Positions 1 to 11,126 of a DNA stretch of 64,000 nucleotides are shown here, piece after piece; position 1 is the first letter of the stretch, and each line of letters starts with the position of its first letter. Both the position numbers and the translations under genes were made by a program. This DNA comes from Streptomyces kurssanovii (GTDB taxonomy: Bacteria; Actinomycetota; Actinomycetes; Streptomycetales; Streptomycetaceae): positions 496,001 through 560,000 of the forward strand of contig NZ_BMTN01000002.1 of NCBI RefSeq assembly GCF_014649695.1, in the 5' to 3' direction. The notes under the pieces are model-generated. The model was given only the letters and a program-made list of their open reading frames with translations, was not told the origin of the DNA and made no database searches.

Positions 1-72
1 AGTGACCCAGATGAACCAGCTCCACACCCCGAACGCGAGCAGGAACCAGGAGACGGAGCGGCTGAGCTTCAT
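1..72 (-). CDS. SCO4848-family small membrane protein, N-terminal part only
   Basis: Read on the minus strand from an ATG at 72, the first 24 codons give MKLSRSVSWFLLAFGVWSWF followed by IWVT, a hydrophobic start matching the small membrane proteins that annotation pipelines call the SCO4848 family. The rest lies beyond the window. It is divergent from the carboxypeptidase gene, so the roughly 120 bases between them should hold both promoters. No function is known for the family. The assignment rests on my recognition of this short N-terminus and on the expected neighbour (a DacC-type carboxypeptidase). Confidence 0.75.
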   Translation of the reverse strand, partial: MKLSRSVSWFLLAFGVWSWFIWVT

Positions 73-193
73 GAAGCAAGTATCGCGGCCGTCCGCCGAC
101 CGGGTTGTTCGGGGTGGGCTGTCCCGGGGTCCGTTCCGGACGAGCAGCGGGCCGATCTCCATATTTTCAGATCGGCACTGTACGTTCTCGTCC

Positions 194-1450
194 GTGTCTG
201 CTCTGAAAACCACCGCGCGAAGGACCGTGTTGACGGTCCTGGCCGCCGCGCTGCTGCCCGCGATGACCGCTGCTCCGGCCTTCGCGGCCACGCAGGACAA
301 CAACCCTGAGCGGAAGAAGCCGAAGCCGCCGGCGGTCATGTCCTCGGTCGGCGGCTCCCTGCTGGCGAAGCCGGGTACGCAGGTCCGGCTCGGCCCCGGG
401 GCGCCCGTCCTCCCCAAGGACGTCAGTGGCCGGTCGTGGATCGTCGCGGACGCCGAGAGCGGGGAGGTGCTCGCCTCGCACAACGCGCACTGGCGGCTGC
501 CCCCGGCCTCGACCATGAAGATGCTCTTCGCGGACACGCTGCTGCCGAAGCTGCCGAAGACCACCGTCCACAAGGTCGCCCCCGAGGAACTCGCGGGCGT
601 CGGCGCCGGCAGCAGCCTCGTCGGGATCAAGGAGAACCACACCTACTCCGTCCACGACATGTGGCTCGGCGTCTTCCTGCGTTCCGGCAACGACGCCGTC
701 CATGTCCTGTCGGCCATGAACGGCGGTATCGACCGCACGGTCGCCGACATGCAGGCGCACGCGGAGGAGCTTCAGGCCCTCGACACCACGGTCGTCTCCC
801 CCGACGGCTACGACGCCCCCGGCCAGGTCTCGTCCGCCTACGACCTCACGCTGATCGCCCGCAGCGGTATGCAGAAGAAGGACTTCCGCGAGTACTGCTC
901 GACGGTGAGCGCCGACTTCCCCGACGAGCAGAAGAAGGGCAAGAAGCGCGGCACCTTCGAGATCGAGAACACCAACCGGCTGCTCACCGGGGCGAGCGGC
1001 ATCAGCCCGTACAAGGGCATCGCGGGCGTGAAGAACGGCAGCACCACACATGCCGGCTCGACCTTCACCGGTGTCGCGGAACGCAACGGCAAGGTGCTGC
1101 TCGTCACCGTCATGAACCCGGACTCGGGCGAGAGCCAGGCCGTCTACAAGGAGGCGGGCAGGCTCCTCGACTGGGGCTTCGCGGCGGCCGGCAAGGTGAA
1201 GCCGGTGGGCGAACTGGTCCCGCCGAAGTCCGCGGAGCCCGCGTCGTCCGCCGACCCGGAGCAGGTCAAGAACGACGGGGACAAGGACGAGGCCGCAGAC
1301 CCGGTCGCCGCCTCGCAGGCCGGCGCGAGCGGAATCGGCGTCGCGCTGAGCGTCGCCGGTGCCGTGCTGGCAGGACTAGGGGCCGCGATGTTCCTGATCA
1401 AGCGCCGGTGGCCGCTGCCGGACCGGGTGCGTCGCGCTCCGCGTCCGTAG
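194..1450 (+). CDS. D-alanyl-D-alanine carboxypeptidase (penicillin-binding protein, S11 family)
   Basis: Trims the terminal D-alanine from peptidoglycan stem peptides at the outer face of the membrane. With the GTG at 194 the protein has 418 residues: an N-terminal signal sequence ending in Ala-Phe-Ala, the serine-acylation motif S106-T-M-K109, the SGN motif at 164-166, and K280-N-G in place of the usual KTG, a common actinobacterial variant. A C-terminal hydrophobic segment followed by KRRW anchors the protein. The open frame extends upstream to an ATG at 71, but that would overlap the divergent gene start. The GTG at 194 lacks a Shine-Dalgarno sequence and sits 7 bases after TACGTT (181-186), so it may be leaderless. 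The 3' end overlaps the convergent YihY gene by 53 bases. Confidence 0.9.
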   Translation: MSALKTTARRTVLTVLAAALLPAMTAAPAFAATQDNNPERKKPKPPAVMSSVGGSLLAKPGTQVRLGPGAPVLPKDVSGRSWIVADAESGEVLASHNAHWRLPPASTMKMLFADTLLPKLPKTTVHKVAPEELAGVGAGSSLVGIKENHTYSVHDMWLGVFLRSGNDAVHVLSAMNGGIDRTVADMQAHAEELQALDTTVVSPDGYDAPGQVSSAYDLTLIARSGMQKKDFREYCSTVSADFPDEQKKGKKRGTFEIENTNRLLTGASGISPYKGIAGVKNGSTTHAGSTFTGVAERNGKVLLVTVMNPDSGESQAVYKEAGRLLDWGFAAAGKVKPVGELVPPKSAEPASSADPEQVKNDGDKDEAADPVAASQAGASGIGVALSVAGAVLAGLGAAMFLIKRRWPLPDRVRRAPRP

Positions 1451-2318
1451 CGGACCGGGCGGGCTCCTCCTTGCTCTGCGTCGCCGTCCAGGCGGCGCAG
1501 AACAGCAGCAGCTTGGCGGTGAAGTTGATCCACAGCAGCAGGGCGATCGGCACGCCGAACGCGCCGTACATGCTCCTCGAGGCGACCCCGCTGATGTAAC
1601 CGCCGAGCAGCAGCTTGAGCAGTTCGAAGCCGACCGCGCCGATCAGCGCGGCCACGAGCAGCCGGCGGCGCGGCGGCTCGACCCCGGGCAGCAGGGTCAG
1701 CACGTAGAGCAGGATCAGGAAGTTCGCGAGCACACCGACCGCGACGGCGGCGATCTTCAGCAGTACCCCGCCGACGCCACCCTCGTCGAGGCCGAGCAGT
1801 TCGGCGGTCCGGCCGACGGTCATGGAACCGAGCGCGGAGGCCGCGAACGAGGCGAGGCCGGTGCCGCCGAGACCGGCGAGCACCCCCACGTCCTTGATCT
1901 TCCGGACCACCGGGTTGCCCTCGTCCTCGTCGTCGAGCTCCCACACGGCCCGCAGGCACTCCCGCATCGAACCGACCCAGCCGACACCCATGAACAGCAG
2001 CAGCGCGCCGGCGACCACCCCGACGGTGCCGGCGTTGGCCACCAGGGCCTGGATGTCGAGCTGGTCGGAGATGCCGGGCACCTGTTCGGCGATCTTGTCG
2101 TCGAGCTCGTCCAGGGCCTGCTGGTCGAGCGCGGCGGCGACGATCGCCGCGGCGACGGTGATCAGCGGAAAGAGCGCCAGGAAACTGAGGAAGGTGATCG
2201 CGGCGGCCAGACGCGTCCAGTGGACCCGGTCGAGCGTCTCGTACGACCGCCAGGCATGGGTGCGCATCAGCCGCTGCACGATCGGGCCGACGACAGGGAG
2301 CTTGATCAGCCAGTCCAT
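1398..2318 (-). CDS. YihY/BrkB family inner-membrane protein
   Basis: A 306-residue integral membrane protein with about six hydrophobic segments and the family signature near the N-terminus: HWTRLAAAITFLSFLALFPL followed by ITV. It was historically called ribonuclease BN, but that assignment belongs to another protein; the family is now described as YihY or virulence factor BrkB-like, with no settled activity. The C-terminal tail is Ala/Pro/Asp-rich and overlaps the carboxypeptidase gene tail to tail. It lies 88 bases beyond the end of the RNA ligase-like gene on the same strand, so it may be cotranscribed with it. Confidence 0.88.
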   Translation of the reverse strand: MDWLIKLPVVGPIVQRLMRTHAWRSYETLDRVHWTRLAAAITFLSFLALFPLITVAAAIVAAALDQQALDELDDKIAEQVPGISDQLDIQALVANAGTVGVVAGALLLFMGVGWVGSMRECLRAVWELDDEDEGNPVVRKIKDVGVLAGLGGTGLASFAASALGSMTVGRTAELLGLDEGGVGGVLLKIAAVAVGVLANFLILLYVLTLLPGVEPPRRRLLVAALIGAVGFELLKLLLGGYISGVASRSMYGAFGVPIALLLWINFTAKLLLFCAAWTATQSKEEPARSATDAERDAPGPAAATGA

Positions 2319-2406
2319 GGCCTACGCCTACCCGCCGTGACGCCTCGCAGGCACGCGGCACGCCGCCCCGGCGCCGAACGCTACGCGCCGTGACCGGCTC
2401 GCCGGA

Positions 2407-2988
2407 TCAGAGGGTGGTGACGTGGTCGTCGACCGGTGCGCCCTGCGAGGGCACCCCGGAGATGCCGCCGCCGAAGGCGAAGGTGCTGAGCTTGCGCCAC
2501 ACGGCGTCGGCTCCCTGCTCGTAGAGCGCGAAGGAGGCGCAGGTCCACTCGGCGCCGTACTCGGACAGCTCCTCGTACGCCCGGTCCATCGCCTCCTCGG
2601 AGATGCCGTGCGCCACCGTGACGTGCGGGTGGTACGGGAACTGCAGTTCGCGTACCAGCGGCCCGGACGCGTCCCGGACCCGCTTCTGCAGCCAGGTGCA
2701 GGCGGAGCCGCCCTCGACGACCTGGACGAAGACCACGGGCGACAGCGGACGGAACGTGCCGGTGCCGGACAGCCGCATCGTGAAGGGCCGGCCGGCCGCG
2801 GCGACGGACGCGAGGTGCGCCTCCACCGCGGGAAGCAGCGACGAGTCGACCTCGGTGGGCGGCAGCAGGGTGACGTGAGTCGGGATGCCGTGCGCGGCGG
2901 GATCACCGAAGCCCGCGCGCCGCTCCTGGAGCAGGCTGCCGTAGGGCTCCGGGACCGCGATCGAAACGCCGAGCGTTACGGTCCCCAC
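2407..2988 (-). CDS. 2'-5' RNA ligase / cyclic phosphodiesterase-like protein (2H superfamily)
   Basis: The 193-residue protein has the two H-x-T motifs that define 2H phosphoesterases, H38-V-T40 and H122-V-T124, with the usual spacing of about 80 residues. The length fits the LigT/ThpR-like group. Members cleave 2',3'-cyclic or 2'-5' phosphodiester bonds in RNA or nucleotides; the natural substrate here is unknown. It is downstream of trpS on the same strand but separated from it by a strong hairpin at 3029-3055, so it probably has its own promoter or depends on read-through. Confidence 0.85.
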   Translation of the reverse strand: MGTVTLGVSIAVPEPYGSLLQERRAGFGDPAAHGIPTHVTLLPPTEVDSSLLPAVEAHLASVAAAGRPFTMRLSGTGTFRPLSPVVFVQVVEGGSACTWLQKRVRDASGPLVRELQFPYHPHVTVAHGISEEAMDRAYEELSEYGAEWTCASFALYEQGADAVWRKLSTFAFGGGISGVPSQGAPVDDHVTTL

Positions 2989-3028
2989 GTCGTTCTCCTC
3001 AGTCCTCGGTACGGATCGGTGAGTGGGT

Positions 3029-3055
3029 GTGCAGCCGCCAGTGTGGCGGCTGCAC
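3029..3055 (-). terminator. Hairpin terminator after trpS
   Basis: GTGCAGCCGCCA and TGGCGGCTGCAC form a perfect 12-bp stem with a 3-base loop about 50 bases past the trpS stop codon. There is no U-tract, as is usual in high-GC actinobacteria. Confidence 0.75.
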
Positions 3056-3105
3056 CCTCGCTGTGGCCAGAGTCCCTGGACACAGGTCCTCCGACTCTTT
3101 CCGGC

Positions 3106-6461
<3,356 letters not shown>

Positions 6462-6506
6462 GGGAATGGTCCTCCGGGGCGATCCGTGGTCGTCGGTCGT
6501 GTTCCC

Positions 6507-6600
6507 GGGGTGCCCAGGCGGGGCGACACCTCGTGCGAAAGCCCGCGCACGGCTTCCTCGGGGTCGTTTCCCCGTACGCCAGTCACCGCGCGTGCCGCCC
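6507..6600 (-). ncRNA. ZTP (pfl) riboswitch in the glyA leader
   Basis: Read on the minus strand the leader contains GTGACTGGCG (revcomp of about 6578-6587), then ACGGGG-AAACGA-CCCCG, AGGAAGC, and after a variable hairpin (CGTGCGCGGGCTTTCGCACG) the invariant CCGCCTGGGCA (ending at 6511). These are the conserved blocks of the pfl/ZTP aptamer, in order. Known ZTP riboswitches sense the purine intermediate ZTP/ZMP, which accumulates when 10-formyl-THF is short, and switch on one-carbon genes such as glyA, purH and folD. The aptamer ends about 50 bases before the start codon. The Shine-Dalgarno GGAGGA lies in the downstream part, so translational control is plausible. Confidence 0.9.
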
Positions 6601-6606
6601 ACAGTA
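6601..6606 (-). promoter_or_regulatory. Candidate -10 box for the glyA leader
   Basis: TACTGT on the minus strand (TAnnnT type) lies immediately upstream of the ZTP aptamer, so a transcript starting about 7 bases later would begin just before the aptamer. No convincing -35 box is seen. Position relative to the riboswitch is the main support. Confidence 0.45.
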
Positions 6607-6726
6607 GCGGCCCGGCGGGCCGCCGCGCGGTGTCGTCCACACTGCGAGCCGCGGCCGGAGAGCGACGATGGAGGGGAGCGCCGGCCGCGCCGGCGCCGGA
6701 GTTCCGTCCCGACGATCGGAGGCCCC

Positions 6727-7938
6727 GTGCCGAGCTCGACTTCCGCCTTCGCCGCCGCGGAGGCGCACAGCGCGCACAACTACCATCCGTTGCCGGTCGT
6801 CATCGCCTCGGCGGACGGCGCCTGGATGACGGACGTCGAGGGACGCCGCTTCCTGGATCTGCTCGCCGGATACTCGGCCCTCAACTTCGGGCACTCCAAC
6901 CGCAGACTCGTCGAGGCGGCGAAGGCGCAGCTGGAACGGGTCACGCTGACCTCGCGGGCCTTCCATCACGACCGGTTCGGGGAGTTCTGCGCGCAGCTCG
7001 CGGAGCTGTGCGGGATGGAGACGGTCCTGCCGATGAACACCGGTGCGGAGGCTGTGGAGACGGCCGTCAAGACCGCCCGGAAGTGGGGGTACCGGGTGAA
7101 GCGCGTGCCGGACAACATGGCCAAGATCGTCGTGGCGGCGAACAACTTCCACGGCCGGACCACCACGCTGATCAGTTTCTCGACCGATCCGGTGGCGCGG
7201 GCCGACCACGGGCCCTACACGCCCGGGTTCGAGATCGTCCCGTACGGGGACCTGACCGCGATGGCGGCGGCGGTCACGGAGAACACGGTGGCCGTGCTGC
7301 TGGAGCCGATCCAGGGCGAGGCCGGGGTGCTGGTGCCTCCGGCCGGGTACCTCCCGGGCGTCCGCGGGCTCACCCGCGAGCGGAACGTGCTGTTCGTCGC
7401 GGACGAGATCCAGTCCGGCCTGGGCCGCACGGGCAGGACGTTCGCGTGCGAGCACGAGGGCGTGGTGCCGGACATGTACGTGCTCGGCAAGGCGCTGGGC
7501 GGTGGTGTGGTTCCGGTGTCCGCGGTGGTGTCCTCGGCGGAGGTGCTCGGTGTCCACCGGCCGGGTGAGCACGGTTCGACGTTCGGCGGAAACCCGCTGG
7601 CGTGCGCCGTCGCGCTCGAGGTGATGGCGATGCTGCGTACCGGCGAGTTCCAGCGGCGGGCCACCGAGCTGGGTGAGCGGCTCCACCGGGAGCTGGGTCT
7701 GCTGGCTTCCGGCGGCGCGGTGACGGCCGTGCGGGGACGCGGGCTGTGGGCCGGTGTGGACATCGCGCCGGACCGCGGCACCGGCCGGGAGGTATCCGAG
7801 AAGCTGATGGACCGCGGCGTGCTGGTGAAGGAGACCCAGGGCGCCACGATCCGGATCGCTCCGCCGCTGGTGATCAGCGAGGAGGACCTCGACTGGGGCC
7901 TTGCCCAGCTCCGAGCGGTCCTGACGGACCGCCCGTAG
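6727..7938 (+). CDS. rocD: Ornithine aminotransferase
   Basis: PLP class III aminotransferase converting ornithine and 2-oxoglutarate to glutamate semialdehyde and glutamate in arginine/proline metabolism. The 403-residue protein begins at a GTG with GGAGG 4-5 bases upstream. Conserved features include NTGAEAVETAVKTARKWGY, the FHGRTTT segment, the DEIQSGLGRTG block with the PLP-binding aspartate, and the PLP lysine K255 in VLGKALGGG. The C-terminal KETQGATIRIAPPLVI is typical of RocD. Longer upstream reading of the frame would run antisense through the glyA leader and is rejected. Confidence 0.93.
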   Translation: MPSSTSAFAAAEAHSAHNYHPLPVVIASADGAWMTDVEGRRFLDLLAGYSALNFGHSNRRLVEAAKAQLERVTLTSRAFHHDRFGEFCAQLAELCGMETVLPMNTGAEAVETAVKTARKWGYRVKRVPDNMAKIVVAANNFHGRTTTLISFSTDPVARADHGPYTPGFEIVPYGDLTAMAAAVTENTVAVLLEPIQGEAGVLVPPAGYLPGVRGLTRERNVLFVADEIQSGLGRTGRTFACEHEGVVPDMYVLGKALGGGVVPVSAVVSSAEVLGVHRPGEHGSTFGGNPLACAVALEVMAMLRTGEFQRRATELGERLHRELGLLASGGAVTAVRGRGLWAGVDIAPDRGTGREVSEKLMDRGVLVKETQGATIRIAPPLVISEEDLDWGLAQLRAVLTDRP

Positions 7939-7959
7939 CGCGCCCGGTGGCGCGGTGGC

Positions 7960-9366
7960 CTACGCCAGCGAACGGCACAGCGCGTCCAGCGCGCCCGACC
8001 ACGCGCTGTCCGGCGGGGTTGCGTAGCCGACGACGAGCGCGTCGCCGCGGGGTGGGGCGTCCACGTGCCGGAAGCGGCCCATCGGCTCGACGGCCAGACC
8101 GTGCCAGGCCGCGGCCCGCACGGCGGACTGCTCGGTTCCGGGCGGCAGTTCGAGGACCGCGTGCAGCCCGGCGGCGATTCCGCTCACCCGGATTCCGGGG
8201 GCGTGCTCCGCCAGCTGCCGCACCAGATGGTCGCGGCGTCGCCGGTAACGCAGCCGCATGCCCCGTACATGCCGGTCGTAGGCGCCGGAAGCGATGAACT
8301 CGGCCAGGGTGAGCTGGTCGAGCGAGCTCGACGTCCACTCCACGCCGCCCTTGGCGGCGAGCACCTCCCCGACGAGGCCCTCGGGCAGCACCATCCACGC
8401 CAGCCGTAGTCCGGGGGCCAGGGACTTGCTCGCCGTACCCATGTGGACGACACGTTCCGGGTCGAGGCCCTGGAGCGCGCCGACGGGCCGGCGGTCGTAG
8501 CGGAACTCCCCGTCGTAGTCGTCCTCGAGGATCAGGCCGCCCGTCCTGCGGGCCCAGTCGACGGCCGCGGTCCGCCGGTCCGGGTGCAGCGGCATCCCGA
8601 CGGGGAACTGGTGGGCGGGTGTCATCAGCACCGCTCCGACGCCCCGCAGCCCGCCCTCGCCCAACCCCGCGGGGTCGGTGCCCAGTTCGTCGAAGGGCAG
8701 GGCCGGGATGCGCAGTCCCGCCTCGGTCAGGACGTCGCGGTGTTCGTCGAGTCCGTACGACTCGACCGCCACCTCCCTGACCCGGCGCTGCCGCAGGACC
8801 TTGCCCATCAGCATGAGCCCGTGCACGAAGCCGGAGCAGATCACGATGCGTTCGGGGTCGGCGTGCACGCCCCGGGCGCGGGCCAGGTAGTCCGCCAGCA
8901 CGGTCCGCAACTCGACGCGTCCGCGCGCATCTCCGTAACCGAAGGCCTCGTGGGGAGCGGCGTCCAGCGCCCGGCGGGCCGCCTTGAGCCACTCCGCGCG
9001 GGGGAAGGAGGCCAGGTCGGGACTGCCGGGCAGCAGGTTGTAGGCGGGCCGGCCGCGGGCCGGGCGGGTCCTCGCCGTGCCGGGTGCGGTCCTGCGGGGC
9101 TCGGAGCGGCGGGCCACTCGGGTGCCGGATCCCTGCCGTGCGGTGAGCCAGCCTTCCGCGACCAGTTCCGCGTAGGCGTCGGCGACCGTGTTGCGGGCGA
9201 TCCCCAGGTCGGCGGCGAGCGAGCGGGACGACGGCAGCCGGGTCCCCGGGGCGAGCCGGCCCGTGCGGGCCGCCTCCCGCAACGCGTCCGTCAGGCCCTG
9301 CCGCAGCTTCGGCCCGCGTACCTCGAGGTGGAGGTCCGTACCGGAAGTGGACCAGGAATCCGTCAT
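7960..9366 (-). CDS. MocR-type GntR regulator with aminotransferase domain
   Basis: A 468-residue fusion protein: an N-terminal GntR winged helix (about residues 18-85, with RLPSSRSLAADLGIARNTV) followed by a fold type I aminotransferase-like domain with EDDYDGEFRY at 281-290 and the PLP lysine K314 in TASKSLAPGLRLAW. MocR/PdxR-type regulators bind PLP or an aldimine and usually control a divergent neighbour. Only 47 bases separate it from the divergent AhpD-like gene, so that pair is the likely target. The effector cannot be told from sequence. Confidence 0.92.
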   Translation of the reverse strand: MTDSWSTSGTDLHLEVRGPKLRQGLTDALREAARTGRLAPGTRLPSSRSLAADLGIARNTVADAYAELVAEGWLTARQGSGTRVARRSEPRRTAPGTARTRPARGRPAYNLLPGSPDLASFPRAEWLKAARRALDAAPHEAFGYGDARGRVELRTVLADYLARARGVHADPERIVICSGFVHGLMLMGKVLRQRRVREVAVESYGLDEHRDVLTEAGLRIPALPFDELGTDPAGLGEGGLRGVGAVLMTPAHQFPVGMPLHPDRRTAAVDWARRTGGLILEDDYDGEFRYDRRPVGALQGLDPERVVHMGTASKSLAPGLRLAWMVLPEGLVGEVLAAKGGVEWTSSSLDQLTLAEFIASGAYDRHVRGMRLRYRRRRDHLVRQLAEHAPGIRVSGIAAGLHAVLELPPGTEQSAVRAAAWHGLAVEPMGRFRHVDAPPRGDALVVGYATPPDSAWSGALDALCRSLA

Positions 9367-9413
9367 GGAAATGGACCATACCGGTGTGCCACCGGCCCTC
9401 TACGGTCGAACCC

Positions 9414-9911
9414 ATGACGACCGCGAACGAGATCAACGCCCCGGAGCACACCCCTCGCCTGGCCATGATGGAGCTGGCTCCCGACGTCTACAAGGCCATG
9501 GTCAAACTCGACCAGGCGTCCCGCCGGCACCTCGACCCGGTGCTGCTGGAGCTGGTGAAGATCCGCGCCTCGCAGATCAACCACTGCGCGTTCTGCCTCG
9601 ACATGCACAGCAAGGACGCGCTCGCAGCCGGTGAATCGGTGGAACGGATCGTGCAGCTCAGCGCCTGGGAGGAGTCGCGGCACTTCTACACGGAGAAGGA
9701 GATCGCGGCGATCGAGCTGACGGAGGCGGTCACCGTGCTCACCGACGGTTTCGTGCCCGACGAGGTCTTCGAGAAGGCCGCCAAGCACTTCGAGGAGACC
9801 GAACTGGCCCACCTCGTAGCGGCCATCACCGTCATCAACGCCTGGAACCGCTTCGGCGTGACATCCCGCCTGGTTCCCGGCCATTACACGCCCGGCTCGC
9901 TGAAGCACTGA
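9414..9911 (+). CDS. AhpD-like carboxymuconolactone decarboxylase family protein
   Basis: The 165-residue protein has the CMD-family active site C58-x-x-C61 with H65 (NHCAFCLDMHSKDA), typical of AhpD-like alkylhydroperoxidase proteins that use the two cysteines in redox or peroxide reduction. The ATG at 9414 was chosen because the upstream region is the short promoter gap shared with the MocR gene. It probably forms an operon with the isocitrate lyase-like gene 10 bases downstream. Confidence 0.9.
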   Translation: MTTANEINAPEHTPRLAMMELAPDVYKAMVKLDQASRRHLDPVLLELVKIRASQINHCAFCLDMHSKDALAAGESVERIVQLSAWEESRHFYTEKEIAAIELTEAVTVLTDGFVPDEVFEKAAKHFEETELAHLVAAITVINAWNRFGVTSRLVPGHYTPGSLKH

Positions 9912-9921
9912 CGGAGACTCG

Positions 9922-10665
9922 ATGACCGCGACAGCGAGGGCTTTCCGCGCCCTTCACCACGGCCGGGAGGCCGGAGACCCGCTCGTGCTGCCGGGGCCGT
10001 GGGACGCGGCGAGCGCCCGGGTCTTCGCCGACGCGGGCTTCCCCGCGCTGGCGACGCCGAGCGCGGGCGTCTCGGCATCCCTCGGCCACGAGGACGGCGA
10101 GGCGCCCGCGGACGAGATGTTCGCGGCCGTCGCCCGTATCGCACGGGCGGTCGACGTCCCCGTGAGCGCCGATGTCGAGGACGGCTACGGCCTGCCGCCG
10201 AAGGAACTGGTGGCACGGCTCCTGGAGGCGGGCGCGGTCGGCTGCAACCTGGAGGACACGGACCGCTCGACGAAGCGGCTGAAGGACCCGCGGGCGCACG
10301 CCGACTGGCTGTCCGAGGTCCGTGCGGAGGCGGGTGACGAGCTGTTCGTGAACGCCCGCGTCGACACGTTCCTGCGCGGAGTGGGCGATCCCGAGCAGGC
10401 CGTGGCCCGCATCCGGCTGTACGTCGAGGCGGGCGCGGACTGCGTCTACCCGATCACCGTGCCGTCCGCGCGGCTGCCGCTGCTGCGTGCCGCCACCGAC
10501 GCACCGATCAACGTCTCCGCGCCCGCGTCGGACCCGGCGCTGGCCGAGCTCGGCCGGCTGGGGGCGACCCGGATCACCTTCGGCCCCGGTCTGCACCGGC
10601 GGACGCAGGCGGTGGTGGCGGACATCGCGCGCGAGTTGTACGGGCGGGGTCCGGCCAAGCTCTGA
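9922..10665 (+). CDS. Isocitrate lyase / PEP mutase superfamily protein
   Basis: A 247-residue TIM-barrel enzyme of the ICL/PEPM superfamily. It carries the family's metal-binding acidic cluster SADVEDGYG (D84, E86, D87), preceded by PGPWDAASARVFADAGF and followed by GCNLEDT. It lacks the KKCGH loop of true isocitrate lyases, so it is closer to PEP mutase or oxaloacetate/2-methylisocitrate lyase-like proteins that cleave or rearrange 2-oxoacids; the substrate is unknown. It starts 10 bases after the AhpD-like gene with GGAGA upstream. Confidence 0.88.
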   Translation: MTATARAFRALHHGREAGDPLVLPGPWDAASARVFADAGFPALATPSAGVSASLGHEDGEAPADEMFAAVARIARAVDVPVSADVEDGYGLPPKELVARLLEAGAVGCNLEDTDRSTKRLKDPRAHADWLSEVRAEAGDELFVNARVDTFLRGVGDPEQAVARIRLYVEAGADCVYPITVPSARLPLLRAATDAPINVSAPASDPALAELGRLGATRITFGPGLHRRTQAVVADIARELYGRGPAKL

Positions 10666-10715
10666 AGACGCTCAACTCCGGTCGGCCCTGGCCAGTCCCG
10701 GGAGACGATCACTTC

Positions 10716-11048
10716 ATGCTCGGACTCACGAAGAAGGAACTGTCGGTGGTGGTGCTGCGCGACGCGGACCGCGTCGAGGCCGCCCTCCGCACCGCTCTGG
10801 AGCAGGCCGCACCGGAGGAACGGCCGGGGCTGGAGCGCGCCTTGGCCGTCGTCGCGGAGGCCTCCGCGGCGACGGACGAGGAGCTGCGGGCCCGCTGGGT
10901 CAGGCAGCGCATGGACGCGGCGGGGGTGCGGGGCCCGGCGGACTCGGTCGAGGCGATCAAGGCGCTGCGCGAGGCCGCTCCGGGCCTCAGCCTTCTGTCG
11001 GCGGTACAGCTGGCGAAGTCCGCGGAGTCCGTGCGCCGCGGCGGGTGA
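10716..11048 (+). CDS. Small hypothetical protein
   Basis: A 110-residue, helix-rich, Ala/Glu/Arg-rich soluble protein of unknown function. It begins MLGLTKKELSVVVLRDADRV and shows no signal peptide, membrane segment or cysteine. It follows the ICL-like gene by 50 bases and ends before a double hairpin, so it may be the last gene of that transcript. Coding is supported by codon bias and clean boundaries, not by recognised homology. Confidence 0.6.
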   Translation: MLGLTKKELSVVVLRDADRVEAALRTALEQAAPEERPGLERALAVVAEASAATDEELRARWVRQRMDAAGVRGPADSVEAIKALREAAPGLSLLSAVQLAKSAESVRRGG

Positions 11049-11056
11049 GGATGCGC

Positions 11057-11122
11057 GGTGCCCCGCCGGCCGTCGGGCCTGCGGGGCACCGGACGCGGCC
11101 CGCCCGTGCGGGCGGGGCCGCG
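11057..11122. terminator. Double hairpin between convergent genes
   Basis: Two adjacent stems: GGTGCCCCGC with GCGGGGCACC (11057-11090), and CGCGGCCCGCCCG with CGGGCGGGGCCGCG (11094-11122, one bulged base). They lie between the stop codons of the small hypothetical gene and proX and probably terminate transcription from both sides. Confidence 0.75.
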
Positions 11123-11126
11123 GGTG

